Positions 1-10,938 of a stretch of DNA of 64,000 bases are shown here, in pieces (within the stretch, counting starts at the first letter, position 1; every line of letters starts with the position of its first letter). This stretch comes from Variovorax paradoxus (GTDB lineage: Bacteria > Pseudomonadota > Gammaproteobacteria > Burkholderiales > Burkholderiaceae_C), in assembly GCA_016806145.1 (NCBI GenBank), contig CP063166.1:744001-808000 (forward strand), given 5' to 3'. The translations under genes were made by a program, and so were the position numbers. The notes beneath the pieces were generated by a model. That model was given only the letters and a program-made list of their open reading frames with translations. It was not told where the DNA came from and searched no databases.

Positions 1-297
1 GCGAAGCATTCGTACAGGACGTTCGTGCTGCGTCAAAAGAGCGGCCAGTATGCGCATCTGCTGGATGGATTCGATCGCACCGTCCTTGAACCAGGCCACG
101 GCATTTTTCGACCAGCCGGACCCCGCGAACGGAGGGCAGGGCAGGTTCGTGTTCAACCACGCATAGGTGGCCTCGAGCAGTTCCTCCTCGGCGGCGGTGA
201 GCTCGTTCCTGTCCCGAAGAAACCGTGCCTCGGACACCAACCCGTTGAGCAGGCGGTGATCCTCGTCATCGGCCCCGACCACGAATCGGACGAACAC
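1..297 (-). CDS. Hypothetical protein, C-terminus beyond the window
   Basis: An open frame on the minus strand begins with GTG ten bases after the stop of the yceI-like gene and runs off the window start, giving 99 visible residues. The preceding in-frame codon set contains the TAA that ends the upstream gene, so the start cannot lie further upstream. The visible part begins VFVRFVVGADDEDHRLL and is acidic and helical in character, with a Trp/Cys/Pro patch (NTNLPCPPFAGSGW). There is no signal peptide or membrane segment. I do not recognise the family. The close spacing suggests co-transcription with the yceI genes, although codon use and GC are slightly lower here than next door. GTG as start is an inference, because there is no clear ribosome-binding site. 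Confidence 0.6.
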   Translation of the reverse strand, partial: MFVRFVVGADDEDHRLLNGLVSEARFLRDRNELTAAEEELLEATYAWLNTNLPCPPFAGSGWSKNAVAWFKDGAIESIQQMRILAALLTQHERPVRMLR

Positions 298-306
298 CGT
301 GCCGGC

Positions 307-948
307 TTATTGCTGCACGTTGACCGCCTCGACCTGCACCAGCAGCTTCACCTTGTTCTCGAAGCCGAAGTTCAGCCCCCAGGTGATGCCCCAGTCGCTG
401 CGCTCGACGGTGGTCTCGAAGTCGCCGCCGCAGACCTGGCGGTTGATCAGCGGGCTCAGGTAGCAGTTGAAGCGCACGGCCTTGAGCGTGACGGGTTTGG
501 TCTGGCCCATCAGCGTGAGCGTGCCGGGCACCTCGGCCACCTTGTCGCCGCTGAAGGCGATGCGCTCGGCGACGAAGCGGCCGGTGGGGAATTCGGCGAC
601 GTTGAAGAAGTCCTTGCTCTGCACGTGCCGGTTCAGCAGGTCGACGCCGGTGTTGATCGAGCTGATGTCCATGGTGATGTCGACCTTGCCGCTGGTGCCG
701 GCGGCATCGATCTGCACCGAGCCGTCCTTGGTGCTGAAGCGGCCGCGGTTGGTGGTGGTGCCGTAGTGGCCCATCTCGTACATGACGAAGGTGTGGGTCG
801 GGTCGACCACGTAGCTGGCGCCCTTGACCGGGCCGCCCGCGGGCTTGGCCGCGACGGCCGGGGCGGTGTATTCCTGCGCGGCGGCAAGGCCGGACGCGGC
901 GAGCGCTAGGCCCAGCAGGACGGCGGAAAGCAGTGTCTTGTTCTTCAT
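307..948 (-). CDS. YceI-family periplasmic lipid-binding protein
   Basis: A 213-residue secreted protein. Residues 1-24 form a classical signal peptide (KNKT basic start, hydrophobic LLSAVLLGLALAAS, cleavage near AAAQ). The mature part follows the YceI lipocalin-like pattern: a V-D-P-T-H-T-F strand, an isoprenoid-pocket region (DISSINTGVDLLNRHVQSKDFF) and a C-terminal GLNFGF strand. YceI proteins bind polyisoprenoid or other lipids in the periplasm; the ligand here is unknown. It is the third gene of a minus-strand group, cytochrome b561 - yceI - yceI, a pairing also seen in the E. coli yceJ-yceI operon. An unusual C-Y-L-S-P-L-I-N-R-Q-V-C segment could form a disulphide. Confidence 0.88.
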   Translation of the reverse strand: MKNKTLLSAVLLGLALAASGLAAAQEYTAPAVAAKPAGGPVKGASYVVDPTHTFVMYEMGHYGTTTNRGRFSTKDGSVQIDAAGTSGKVDITMDISSINTGVDLLNRHVQSKDFFNVAEFPTGRFVAERIAFSGDKVAEVPGTLTLMGQTKPVTLKAVRFNCYLSPLINRQVCGGDFETTVERSDWGITWGLNFGFENKVKLLVQVEAVNVQQ

Positions 949-981
949 GGCGAATGCTGCATGCGGGGGAGTGTGTGGGGG

Positions 982-1566
982 TCAGGGCGCGCCGAGGCCG
1001 TCGACGACGAGCTTGAAGCGCACCTGCACGTCGTTGGCGATCACCGAGGTGTCGGTCCATTCGCCGTCGCCGACCTTGTAGTCGATGCGCTGCAGCACGA
1101 AGCTGCCGCTGGCCACCGACTGGCCGTTGGCGGCCGGCGCGATCGTCACGGGCACGGTCAGCGGCCTGGCGATGCCCTTGAGCGTGAGCTTGCCGGCCAT
1201 CTCGAAGCGGCCGTCGCCGAGCGCCCTGATGGCCGTGGTCTGGAAGCCGGCCTGCGGGAAATGCGCGGCATCGAACCACGGCGCCTTGGGCAGCTCGGCA
1301 TCGGTCATCGGGATGCCGAAGGCCGCGCTCGCGGTGTCGATCTGCAGCGCCACGCTGCCGCCCTCGGGCTTCCTCGGGTCGAAGGCGATGCGCGCGTCGA
1401 ACTTCTTGAACGAACCCTCGACCGGCACGCCCATCTGCTTGCTCACGAACACGATCTGGCTTTTCTCGGGCACCAGCCGCGCGGGCGGCGGCTCGGCATG
1501 GGCCGCCGGAAGGAGAAGGGCGGCAAGCGCCAGCGCGCCGTGCCAGCGGTGAAGAAGCGAAGTCAT
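982..1566 (-). CDS. YceI-family periplasmic protein, second paralogue
   Basis: A 194-residue exported protein with a signal peptide over residues 1-24 (LALAALLLPAAHA, cleavage before E25) and a YceI domain: VPEKSQIVFVSKQMG, FKKFDARIAFDP, the TDAELPKAPWFDAAHFP pocket region and the LTLKGIARPLTVPVTI strand. It diverges clearly from the neighbouring YceI protein, so this is an old duplication rather than a recent one. The ATG overlaps the stop of the cytochrome b561 gene as ATGA, which fixes the start and implies translational coupling. Pairing a YceI carrier with a b561-type haem protein suggests a quinone- or polyprenyl-related redox role at the membrane; this is inference. Confidence 0.88.
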   Translation of the reverse strand: MTSLLHRWHGALALAALLLPAAHAEPPPARLVPEKSQIVFVSKQMGVPVEGSFKKFDARIAFDPRKPEGGSVALQIDTASAAFGIPMTDAELPKAPWFDAAHFPQAGFQTTAIRALGDGRFEMAGKLTLKGIARPLTVPVTIAPAANGQSVASGSFVLQRIDYKVGDGEWTDTSVIANDVQVRFKLVVDGLGAP

Positions 1567-2174
1567 GCGTTGGGTTTCCTGGAAGTCGACGACGGCCCGG
1601 GCCACATGCGCCGCAGCAGGCCGTCGCGCGCGATCCACTGGTGCTTGACGACGGCCGCGACGTGCAGCACCGAGACGGCACCCAGCAGGTAGGCGCCGGC
1701 CCGGTGCAGCGGCTGCAGCCACTGCTCGGCGAGCGCGCGGTCCACGGGCACGACATCGGGCAGCGGCAGCACGCCGAACCACACCACCGGCACGCCGAGC
1801 GCCGAGCTCTGGGCCCAGCCCAGCAGCGGCACGGCGAAGAACAGCAGGTACATCAGGCGATGGCTGATCGTGCGGCCCGTGCGCTGCCAGCGCGGCATGG
1901 CGGCCAGCACGAAGTCGGGCAAGGCGGGCGCCGGATGGCCGAGGCGCCACAGCAGGCGCACGGCGGACAGCAGCAGGATCGCGATGCCGGTCCATTTGTG
2001 CCAGCTGTAGAGGCGCACGCGCTGCGGCGAGAACGGCAGCCCGGTCATGTACAGGCCCAGTGCGAGCGCGCCGAGGATCAGCAGCGCCAGCAGCCAGTGC
2101 AGCCCGATCGCGACCGGCGTGTAGCGGGCCGCCTTCAGTTCGGCGAGGGTCGGGGGGGAGGGGGCGCTGGGCAT
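1563..2174 (-). CDS. Cytochrome b561 family membrane protein
   Basis: A 203-residue integral membrane protein with four predicted helices (about residues 20-40, 57-77, 105-125 and 155-175) and the His positions expected for two b-type haems: GLHW in helix 1, YSWHKW at the start of helix 2, and HRAG plus VLHVAAVVKHQW near helix 4. Family members move electrons between quinol and other carriers at the inner membrane; E. coli CybB and YceJ are relatives. The gene leads the b561-yceI-yceI group and overlaps the next gene by four bases. A second ATG six codons upstream (2192) is possible; the chosen one gives the shorter, more typical N-terminus. Confidence 0.85.
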   Translation of the reverse strand: MPSAPSPPTLAELKAARYTPVAIGLHWLLALLILGALALGLYMTGLPFSPQRVRLYSWHKWTGIAILLLSAVRLLWRLGHPAPALPDFVLAAMPRWQRTGRTISHRLMYLLFFAVPLLGWAQSSALGVPVVWFGVLPLPDVVPVDRALAEQWLQPLHRAGAYLLGAVSVLHVAAVVKHQWIARDGLLRRMWPGPSSTSRKPNA

Positions 2175-2254
2175 CGGCGGGCGGGCCGGCATCGGGGATG
2201 GCGCGCAGCATAGCTCGGAACGCCGCGCCCGGTGGCGCCGCGCCCAGGAGGCTG

Positions 2255-4081
2255 CTACCGCGGCGGCGCCTGCTGCGCGCGCCGCAGCAGCGCATGCAGC
2301 TCGGCCGGCTGCACCGGCTTGCGCAGCGCATGCCAGCCGCGCTCGTTGGCCAGCCGCTGCGTGGCCTCGTCGATGTCGGCCGACACCAGCGAGATGGCCA
2401 GCGCGGGCTTGAGCTGCTGCAGTCGGGTGGCGAGCGCGATGCCGTCGAGCGCGCCCGGCAGCCGGATGTCGCACAGCGCGAGGTCGAGTGCCTGCAGGTC
2501 GGCCAGCGCCAGCGCCTCGGCGGCGCTGCCGTAGACGCGCGGCTGCGCGCCCCACTGGCGCAGCAGCGACTGCAGGCTGTCGGCGACCACGGCGTTGTCC
2601 TCGACCACCAGCACCGCGAGGCCGGGGCGCAGCGCGGGCGCGGCATCGGCCGGCGGCTTGAGGGCGGACGGCGCCGGCGGCGCGGCGTCGGCGGGCGCGG
2701 CCGCGAGCTCGAAGGCGAACACCGAGCCGCGCCCGGGCGCCGAGCGCAGCACGACCTCGATGCCGAGCTGGGTCGCGAGCCGCCGCACGATCGCCAGCCC
2801 CAGGCCGTGGCCGCGCTGCAGGTTGCGCTCGACGTTGCCGATCTGCTCGAAGTCGCCGAACACGCGCTCGTGCGCCTCGGGCGCGATGCCGATGCCGCTG
2901 TCGCGCACCTCGACGCGCCAGGCGGCCTCACCCTCGCGCCGGCGCGCGCGCACCGCCAGCAGCACCCGGCCCGCGGGCGTGAACTTGACGGCGTTGTCCA
3001 CCAGGTTGGCGAGCACGCGGCGCAGCGAGACCGCGTCGCTCCAGGCCACCGCGTCGCTCGGGCAGCGCACCAGCACGCGGCGCTCGCCGGCCTGGCGCGC
3101 CAGTTCGTGCAGCAGCGGCGCCAGCGCGACCGCGGCCGGGCGCAGCGGGTCGGCCGCGGCCTCGATGCGGCCGATCTCCAGCAGCTGGTTGGTGAGTCCT
3201 TCCAGCGCCTGCTGGGCGCGTGCCAGCGAGCCCACCGTGTGCTGCACCGCCATCGTGTCGGCGCCCTCGCGCAGCTGCTGGCGCAGCACCTCGGCCTGCA
3301 GGCCGATCGCCATCACCGGCTGGCGCAGGTCGTGGTTGGCGGCCGAGAAGAAGCGCAGCCGCTCGGCCTGGGCCTGCTCGGAGGCGCGCAGGCCGGCCAG
3401 CGCCTGCTCGCGCAGGGTGCGCTCGTTGAGGCGCAGGCCGATGTTCTCCTCCAGCTGGCGCGAGCGCTCGGCCACCAGCTTCCACATCATGGCGGTGAGG
3501 CCGGCGCCGATGACGGCGACCGCGATCATCATCGGCGGCCCGAGCCAGATGCCCATCACGATGATCGGCGCCAGCAGCAGGGTGATCGCGAGCTGCGTGG
3601 CCGGCGTGTAGAACGAGACCGAGAAGGCGGCCGACAGCGTCATGCCCATCACGATCACGCCCAGCAGCAGCTGCAGCTCGATGCGCGAGGGGTCGAACAG
3701 CAGCACGCCGGCCGCGCCGTGCGCCAGCTCCCAGATGCCGGTGCGCAGCACGTGCACGCGCTGGGCGCGGCGCAGGCTCGCGGGCGTGAAGGGCTCGGGC
3801 AGGCGCTGCGGCACGAAGGCGCGCATCACCGTCACCAGCGTGATCAGGCCCAGCCAGGCCAGCGACAGCGGCAGCGAGAACTGCCAGGCGAACAGCGCCG
3901 CGATGCCGCAGTTCAGCAGGTACTGCACCGCCAGGATCGGGCCGATCGGCTGCACCGAGATGCGCAGCACCTCGCACTGGATGGCGAAGCCGTCGTCCCG
4001 CGCCGCCCCGGGGGAAGAGGGGTTACCGCCGGCGCTGGCGGGGTGGGCGGCGGGCGCCGCGGAGTCGTGCAGGGGCTTCAT
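2255..4081 (-). CDS. Hybrid sensor histidine kinase/response regulator
   Basis: A 608-residue membrane kinase. Residues about 46-200 hold five or six hydrophobic helices with almost no periplasmic domain, so it probably senses within the membrane. A dimerisation and phosphoacceptor helix follows (FFSAANHDLRQP, H250), then the HATPase domain with N-box NLVDNAVKF (361-367), the G1 box DSGIGIAPE and the G2 box GHGLGLAIV. After an Ala/Pro linker comes a receiver domain with acidic pair E494-D495, phosphoacceptor D538 (CDIRLPG) and K588. There is no separate DNA-binding partner nearby. I chose the ATG giving MKPLHDS, which a TATAGT-like -10 (4092-4097 read on the minus strand) precedes by about ten bases. 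It is divergent from the methyltransferase gene. Confidence 0.88.
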   Translation of the reverse strand: MKPLHDSAAPAAHPASAGGNPSSPGAARDDGFAIQCEVLRISVQPIGPILAVQYLLNCGIAALFAWQFSLPLSLAWLGLITLVTVMRAFVPQRLPEPFTPASLRRAQRVHVLRTGIWELAHGAAGVLLFDPSRIELQLLLGVIVMGMTLSAAFSVSFYTPATQLAITLLLAPIIVMGIWLGPPMMIAVAVIGAGLTAMMWKLVAERSRQLEENIGLRLNERTLREQALAGLRASEQAQAERLRFFSAANHDLRQPVMAIGLQAEVLRQQLREGADTMAVQHTVGSLARAQQALEGLTNQLLEIGRIEAAADPLRPAAVALAPLLHELARQAGERRVLVRCPSDAVAWSDAVSLRRVLANLVDNAVKFTPAGRVLLAVRARRREGEAAWRVEVRDSGIGIAPEAHERVFGDFEQIGNVERNLQRGHGLGLAIVRRLATQLGIEVVLRSAPGRGSVFAFELAAAPADAAPPAPSALKPPADAAPALRPGLAVLVVEDNAVVADSLQSLLRQWGAQPRVYGSAAEALALADLQALDLALCDIRLPGALDGIALATRLQQLKPALAISLVSADIDEATQRLANERGWHALRKPVQPAELHALLRRAQQAPPR

Positions 4082-4161
4082 GGACCGGACCACTATAGGC
4101 AAGCAGGGCGACACAGCGACAATGGCAATCCCGTAGCCGGCCGTCGACCAAGCGAACTTCC

Positions 4162-5409
4162 GTGAATGATCTCTCCCTTTTCCTGCCTTGCGCCGCCGGC
4201 GTCGAGGAGTTTCTCGCGCAGGAGGTGCATGCGCTCACCGGCCGTGCCGGCGACGACCTGCTGATGCTGCGCGGCGGCGTGCGGGTGCGCGCCGACTGGC
4301 GCGAGGTGCTGCAGCTCAACCTGCACTGCCGCCTCGCGCAGCGCGTGCTGGTCGAGCTGGCCCAGGGCCTGTACCGCAACGAGAACGACCTCTACGGGCT
4401 GGCCAGCGGCGTGGCCTGGGAGATCTGGTTCACGCCCAAGCAGACCTTCAAGATCGAGACCACGGCCCAGCACAGCCCGCTGCAGAGCCTGAACTTCGCC
4501 ACCCTGCGCATCAAGGACGCGATCGCCGACCGCTTCCGCGCCCGCGCCGGCGGGGTGCGCCCCAGCATCGAGACCCAGTGGCCCGACTGCCGCGTGTTCG
4601 CGCACCTGACCACCGACACCTGCACCCTCTACATCGACACCTCGGGCGAGCCGCTGTTCAAGCGCGGCTGGCGCCAGGACAAGGGCGACGCGCCGCTGAA
4701 GGAAACCCTGGCCGCCGCCATGCTGGCCGCCAGCGGCTGGTGGAACCCCGAGACCGGCGAGGTCGCCGGGCAGCCGCTGTACGACCCCTGCTGCGGCAGC
4801 GGCACCATCGCCATCGAGGCGGCCCAGATCGCGCTCGGCATTCCGGCCGGCTGGCTGCGCCGCTTCGGCTTCGAGAAGCTGCTGCCGTTCCAGCCCCATG
4901 TGTGGGCCGCGGTGCGCGCCGCGTCCGAACCGCCGGCGGCCGAAGCCGGCGCCGCGCCGCGCATCTTCGGCTCCGACGTCTCGCACCGCATGGTCGACTT
5001 CGCGCAGCGCAACGCCGAGCGCGCGGGCGTCGACCACGCGGTCGAGTTCCGCGGCGGCGACGCGCTGCAGCGCATGCCGCCCGCCGAGGCCGGCCTGATC
5101 GTGCTGAACCCGCCCTACGGCGAGCGCATCGGCATCGGCGGCGTGGCGCGCAGCGGCGCGCGCGAGACCGCGCAGGTGGCGGCGCCCGCCGCGGGCGAGG
5201 CGGAAGGCGACGGCGGCGAATTCTTCCCGCAGCTCGCGAGCCACTGGAAGAAGAACTACCCGGGCTGGACCGCCTGGGTGCTCACGCCCGACCTCAAGCT
5301 GCCCAAGCGCATGCGCCTGAAGGAATCGCGCCGCGTGCCGATGTGGAACGGCCCGATCGAGTGCCGGCTGTTCCGTTTCGACATGGTCGCGGGCTCGGCG
5401 CGGGGCTAG
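4162..5409 (+). CDS. THUMP-domain class I SAM-dependent RNA methyltransferase (RlmL N-half type)
   Basis: A 415-residue protein with a GTG start (GTG AAT GAT). Residues about 1-60 form the ferredoxin-like N-terminal domain, about 60-165 the THUMP RNA-binding domain (FKIETTAQHS, VRPSIETQWPDCRVFAHL), and the rest a Rossmann methyltransferase. The SAM-binding motif I is YDPCCGSGTIAIEA (from about residue 207) and the catalytic NPPYGERIG (about 316) is the N6/N2-guanine methyltransferase signature. This corresponds to the first half of E. coli RlmL, which makes m2G2445 in 23S rRNA; the RlmK half is missing, as in many betaproteobacteria. A Gly/Ala/Glu-rich insertion follows NPPYGERIG. Confidence 0.88.
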   Translation: MNDLSLFLPCAAGVEEFLAQEVHALTGRAGDDLLMLRGGVRVRADWREVLQLNLHCRLAQRVLVELAQGLYRNENDLYGLASGVAWEIWFTPKQTFKIETTAQHSPLQSLNFATLRIKDAIADRFRARAGGVRPSIETQWPDCRVFAHLTTDTCTLYIDTSGEPLFKRGWRQDKGDAPLKETLAAAMLAASGWWNPETGEVAGQPLYDPCCGSGTIAIEAAQIALGIPAGWLRRFGFEKLLPFQPHVWAAVRAASEPPAAEAGAAPRIFGSDVSHRMVDFAQRNAERAGVDHAVEFRGGDALQRMPPAEAGLIVLNPPYGERIGIGGVARSGARETAQVAAPAAGEAEGDGGEFFPQLASHWKKNYPGWTAWVLTPDLKLPKRMRLKESRRVPMWNGPIECRLFRFDMVAGSARG

Positions 5410-5416
5410 CGGCTTC

Positions 5417-5872
5417 ATGCGCGTGTCCGCAGACAGCCCGGCGCTGCCCGCGCCGCCGTCGATCGTCATCGACACCAACATCGCGCTCGACCTGCTGGTG
5501 TTCGAGGACCCGGCCTGGGCCCCGCTGGCGGCCGTGCTCGCGGCCGGCGAACTGCGCTGGATCGCCACCGAGCCCATGCGCGGCGAACTCGCGCGCGTGC
5601 TGCGCTATCCGCTGATCGCGCGCCGCATGGCGCAGCGCGCGCTCGAGCTGCCGGCCGTGCTGGCCGATTTCGATGCGCGCGCGCGGCTGGTGGAGGGCGT
5701 GCCCAAGCGTGCGCCCTACGTCTGCAGCGACCCCGACGACCAGATGTTCGTCGACCTCGCGGTGGCGCACCGCGCGCGGCTGCTCAGCAAGGACAAGGCG
5801 GTGCTCTCGATGCGCAAGCGGCTGGGCACGCTCGGCGTGGCGGTGCAGGCGGCCTTCGAGCCGCTGCCGTAG
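5417..5872 (+). CDS. PIN-domain protein, putative toxin component
   Basis: A 151-residue PIN ribonuclease-fold protein. The acidic cluster expected for metal binding is present: D in IVIDTNIALDLL near the N-terminus, E in MRGELARVL, and the D-D pair in CSDPDDQMFVDLAV. A late LLSKDKAVL motif is typical of the COG1569 group of putative toxin PIN proteins. It starts seven bases after the methyltransferase stop, so it is probably co-transcribed with it. No antitoxin-like small gene lies beside it, so it may be an orphan toxin or an RNA-processing enzyme. The first 14 residues are a low-complexity leader and translation could begin later. Confidence 0.75.
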   Translation: MRVSADSPALPAPPSIVIDTNIALDLLVFEDPAWAPLAAVLAAGELRWIATEPMRGELARVLRYPLIARRMAQRALELPAVLADFDARARLVEGVPKRAPYVCSDPDDQMFVDLAVAHRARLLSKDKAVLSMRKRLGTLGVAVQAAFEPLP

Positions 5873-5883
5873 CCGGCCGGCGC

Positions 5884-6783
5884 TCAGGCGCCGTGCCAGC
5901 GCCCGAGCAGCCGTGCCACGGCGCGCACGCGCTGCGTGTCGCGGCCCCAGCGCCGGCTCGCGGGCAGCTTCTGCGCCCACTTCATGCGCCGTGCCGCGTT
6001 CGCGATGCGCTCGCGCACGTCGGCGTTCACCTCGGCCAGCGCCGCATGCCAGTGCTGGCCGGCGGCATCGGGCGCCGCGGCCTCGAGCATCATGGCCGTG
6101 GAATGCAGGTAGCTGAGCCAGTCGCGCGCCTGGCATTCGGCCAGCGTCATCACCTCCGAGGGGTCGTCCTCGAAGTCGATGTAGCCGATCACGCCGTCGG
6201 GGCACTGCACCAGGTTGCGGTCGAAGGCCTGGCTCAGGTGCTGGCCGTGCGCATGCACGGTGGCGATCGCCGCCAGCCCTTCGCGCCAGACCGCGAGCAG
6301 CGCGGCCGGGCCGGCGGTGGCGGCCTGGTCGAGCCGCTCCTGCAGCACCACGGTGCCGCGGCCGCTGGCGCCCAGGTCCGAGATCAAGAGGCCGTCGGCC
6401 TGCTCGGCCAGCACCCGGGGCACGCGCAGTCCGGCCGCGGCCAGCTGGCGCAGCCGGCGCGCCTCGGTCGCGATGGCGGCCTCGCCGCCGGGGTTCGGCA
6501 CCGGCTTGATGATGTCCAGCCGCGCCATGCGCGCGACCGCGGCCATCACCCGGTAGCCCCACTTGCCGTGGCGCGGGCCGGCCTTCTTGAGCCACACGCG
6601 CTCGTCGCCGAAGCGGTGGCTGGCCACGTTCTTGGCCTGGCGCGGCAGGGTGGTGCGCAGGAAGGCGGCGTAGTCGCCCGGCGCGGGCGCGGAGGGGATC
6701 GCGTCCAGCGGGGCCGGGCCCGAGGCCACGCCCTTGCGCATCGAAAGGCGCGCACCGGCGCCGCCACGTCGCAACGGATTCAT
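5884..6783 (-). CDS. Kinase-like protein (RIO/lipopolysaccharide-kinase fold)
   Basis: A 299-residue soluble protein with an atypical kinase fold. There is a Lys in RVWLKKAGPRHGKWGY, a Glu-rich segment TEARRLRQLAAAGLRVPRVL like the alphaC helix of WaaP/InaA kinases, a hinge DGLLISDLG, a catalytic-loop-like HLSQAFDRNLVQ with D and N, and the metal-binding IDFEDDP in place of DFG. Such proteins phosphorylate sugars, lipopolysaccharide or proteins; the substrate here is not apparent. The ATG overlaps the stop of the upstream glutamate-synthase-like gene as ATGA, supporting this start and coupling the two genes. A shorter form from a later ATG (MRKGV) is possible. Confidence 0.75.
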   Translation of the reverse strand: MNPLRRGGAGARLSMRKGVASGPAPLDAIPSAPAPGDYAAFLRTTLPRQAKNVASHRFGDERVWLKKAGPRHGKWGYRVMAAVARMARLDIIKPVPNPGGEAAIATEARRLRQLAAAGLRVPRVLAEQADGLLISDLGASGRGTVVLQERLDQAATAGPAALLAVWREGLAAIATVHAHGQHLSQAFDRNLVQCPDGVIGYIDFEDDPSEVMTLAECQARDWLSYLHSTAMMLEAAAPDAAGQHWHAALAEVNADVRERIANAARRMKWAQKLPASRRWGRDTQRVRAVARLLGRWHGA

Positions 6784-8498
6784 GCGGCCAGCGCGAGCCC
6801 CTGGGGCGCCGTCGCGAGCGCCTCCTGCGTGCCCTGGATCCCCTGCGTCAGGGGCTGGAAACTGTCGGCGCTGGCCAGCGGCCAGTAGGTGCGGAACACG
6901 TTGTGCTGCGCGTCGAGCGGGCCCAGCAGCGCGCCGGGCTGCACCTGCATCACCAGGTTGCTCAGCAGGCGCACCTCGGTGTCGGAGATGCGGCGCACGA
7001 TGTGGTGGGCCGTGATCTGCTGCGGATGGTCGAGGCCGGCGGCCTGCACCAGTTCCTTGAGCGCATGCAGCGTGCTGTGGTGGAAGTTGCGCACCCGCTC
7101 GGCCTTGGTCGGCACCACCAGCGCCTGCTGGCGCACCGGGTCCTGCGTGGTCACGCCGGTCGGGCAGTGGCCGGTGTGGCAGCTCTGCGCCTGGATGCAG
7201 CCCAGCGCCATCATGAAGCCGCGCCCCGCGTTGCACCAGTCGGCGCCCAGCGCCATCATGCGCGCCAGGTCGAAGGCGGTGATGACCTTGCCGGCGCAGC
7301 CCAGCTTGATGCGGTGACGCAGGTTCACGCCCAGCAGCGTGTTGTGCACCAGCAGCAGCCCTTCCTGCAGCGGCGCGCCCACGTGGTCGCTGAACTCGAC
7401 CGGCGCCGCGCCGGTGCCGCCCTCGGCGCCGTCGACCACGATGAAGTCGGGCGTGATGCCGGTGGCCTGCATCGCCTTGACGATGCCGAACCATTCCCAG
7501 GGATGGCCGAGGCAGAACTTGAAGCCGGTGGGCTTGCCGCCCGAGAGCTCGCGCAGCCGGGCCACGAAATGCATCATCTCGGTGGGTGTGGAGAAGGCGC
7601 TGTGCGAGGACGGCGAGATGCAGTCCACGCCGATCGGCACGCCGCGCGCGGCCGCGATCTCGGGCGTGACCTTGGGCGCCGGCAGCACGCCGCCGTGGCC
7701 GGGCTTGGCGCCCTGGCTCAGCTTGATCTCGATCATCTTCACCTGCGGGTCGCGCGCGTTGGCGACGAAGCGTTCCTCGCTGAACGAGCCGTCGTCGTTG
7801 CGGCAGCCGAAGTAGCCCGAGCCGATCTCCCAGATCAGGTCGCCGCCGTGCACCCGGTGGTGTTGCGAGATCGAGCCCTCGCCGGTGTCGTGCGCGAAGC
7901 CGCCGCTCCTGGCGCCCTGGTTGAGCGCGAGGATGGCGTTGGCCGAGAGCGCGCCGAAGCTCATGGCCGAGATGTTGAACACGCTGGCGCTGTACGGCTG
8001 CGTGCAGACCTGGGCCGGGTTGGCATCGGCCGGCTGCGGCGTGCCGCCGATCACGATGCGGAAGTCGTGGCCGGCCAGTTTCGTCGGCTGCATCGAGTGG
8101 TTGATCCACTCGTAGCCCGCGATGGTCACGTCGAGCTGGGTGCCGAAGGGACGGTTGTCGGGCTCGCCCTTGGCGCGCTGGTAGACCAGCGAGCGCTGGG
8201 CGCGCGAGAAGGGCGCGGCCTCGGCGTCGCTCTCGATGAAGTACTGGCGGATCTCGGGCCGGATGAATTCGAGCAGGAAGCGCAGGTGCCCGATCACCGG
8301 GTAGTTGCGCAGGATCGCGTGCCGGGTCTGCCGCAGGTCGTGCACGCCGGTGCCCGCGAGCACCGCGAACACCACCAGCGCGAGCCAGGCGAACCAGAGA
8401 TGGGGGGAGGCCAGAACGAAGGCCAGGCTGGCCGCGAAGCCGGCCACGCACAGGGCGAAGGCGGTGTAGCGGACCGGAAACGGAGTGATCGTGGGCAT
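6780..8498 (-). CDS. FMN-binding glutamate synthase family protein, membrane-anchored
   Basis: A 572-residue protein. Residues 9-48 form two transmembrane helices ([17 protein letters not shown] and [17 protein letters not shown]), followed by the FMN-binding central domain of glutamate synthases. Visible signatures include [54 protein letters not shown] and a Cys-rich stretch [16 protein letters not shown] like the iron-sulphur region of GltB. There is no glutaminase (class II amidotransferase) domain and no GltD partner. The family is often called archaeal-type or stand-alone GltB; its substrate is not established. It overlaps the kinase-like gene downstream by four bases and is divergent from the SEC-C gene. 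Confidence 0.85.
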   Translation of the reverse strand: MPTITPFPVRYTAFALCVAGFAASLAFVLASPHLWFAWLALVVFAVLAGTGVHDLRQTRHAILRNYPVIGHLRFLLEFIRPEIRQYFIESDAEAAPFSRAQRSLVYQRAKGEPDNRPFGTQLDVTIAGYEWINHSMQPTKLAGHDFRIVIGGTPQPADANPAQVCTQPYSASVFNISAMSFGALSANAILALNQGARSGGFAHDTGEGSISQHHRVHGGDLIWEIGSGYFGCRNDDGSFSEERFVANARDPQVKMIEIKLSQGAKPGHGGVLPAPKVTPEIAAARGVPIGVDCISPSSHSAFSTPTEMMHFVARLRELSGGKPTGFKFCLGHPWEWFGIVKAMQATGITPDFIVVDGAEGGTGAAPVEFSDHVGAPLQEGLLLVHNTLLGVNLRHRIKLGCAGKVITAFDLARMMALGADWCNAGRGFMMALGCIQAQSCHTGHCPTGVTTQDPVRQQALVVPTKAERVRNFHHSTLHALKELVQAAGLDHPQQITAHHIVRRISDTEVRLLSNLVMQVQPGALLGPLDAQHNVFRTYWPLASADSFQPLTQGIQGTQEALATAPQGLALAA

Positions 8499-8554
8499 GG
8501 TTGTTGGGGGCTGCCGGAGCCTGCTGCATCATAGAGGGCTGCTTCGAACTTGCC

Positions 8555-10594
<2,040 letters not shown>

Positions 10595-10598
<4 letters not shown>

Positions 10599-10915
10599 AT
10601 CTTGAAGGCGCGCTGGATGTCCGGCCGCACCAGGTCGGCGTACTCGCGGTGCTTGCGGATGTAGCCCGCGATGAACTGGCACACCGGGATGACGTGCAGG
10701 CCGCGCGCGCGGGCCTCGTCGAGCACGTGCTTCGCGATCTTCGAGCCCAGGCCCTTGCCTTCGTGCGCGGGCATCACCTCGGTGTGGGTGAACATGATCG
10801 CGTCGGTCAGCAGGTTGTATTCGGCCAGCGCGGCGAGCTCGCCGCCGATGCGGGCCTCGTAGCGATGCTCGGCCTCGTTGTTCGAGAGGATCGGGGCGTT
10901 GTCGTCGGTGCTCAT
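10595..10915 (-). CDS. Small GNAT-type N-acetyltransferase (COG2388 group)
   Basis: A 106-residue single-domain acetyltransferase. The order ARIGGELAALAEY - MFTHTEVMPAHEGKGLGSKIAKHVLDEA - LHVIPVCQFIAGYI - REYADLV is the compact YidJ/NATD1-like GNAT pattern, with the acetyl-CoA pyrophosphate loop at EGKGLGS. Substrates of this group are not well defined. It is followed closely by an NTF2-like gene reading the same way, with 23 bases between that gene's stop and this ATG. Confidence 0.83.
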
Positions 10916-10938
10916 GGTTTTCCTTGCAAGGTTGGTGT

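Noticed and set aside
25..909. A 294-codon plus-strand frame at the window start
   Set aside because: It is antisense to the yceI-like gene and the partial gene before it, both of which have protein-like sequence; the first also has a signal peptide.
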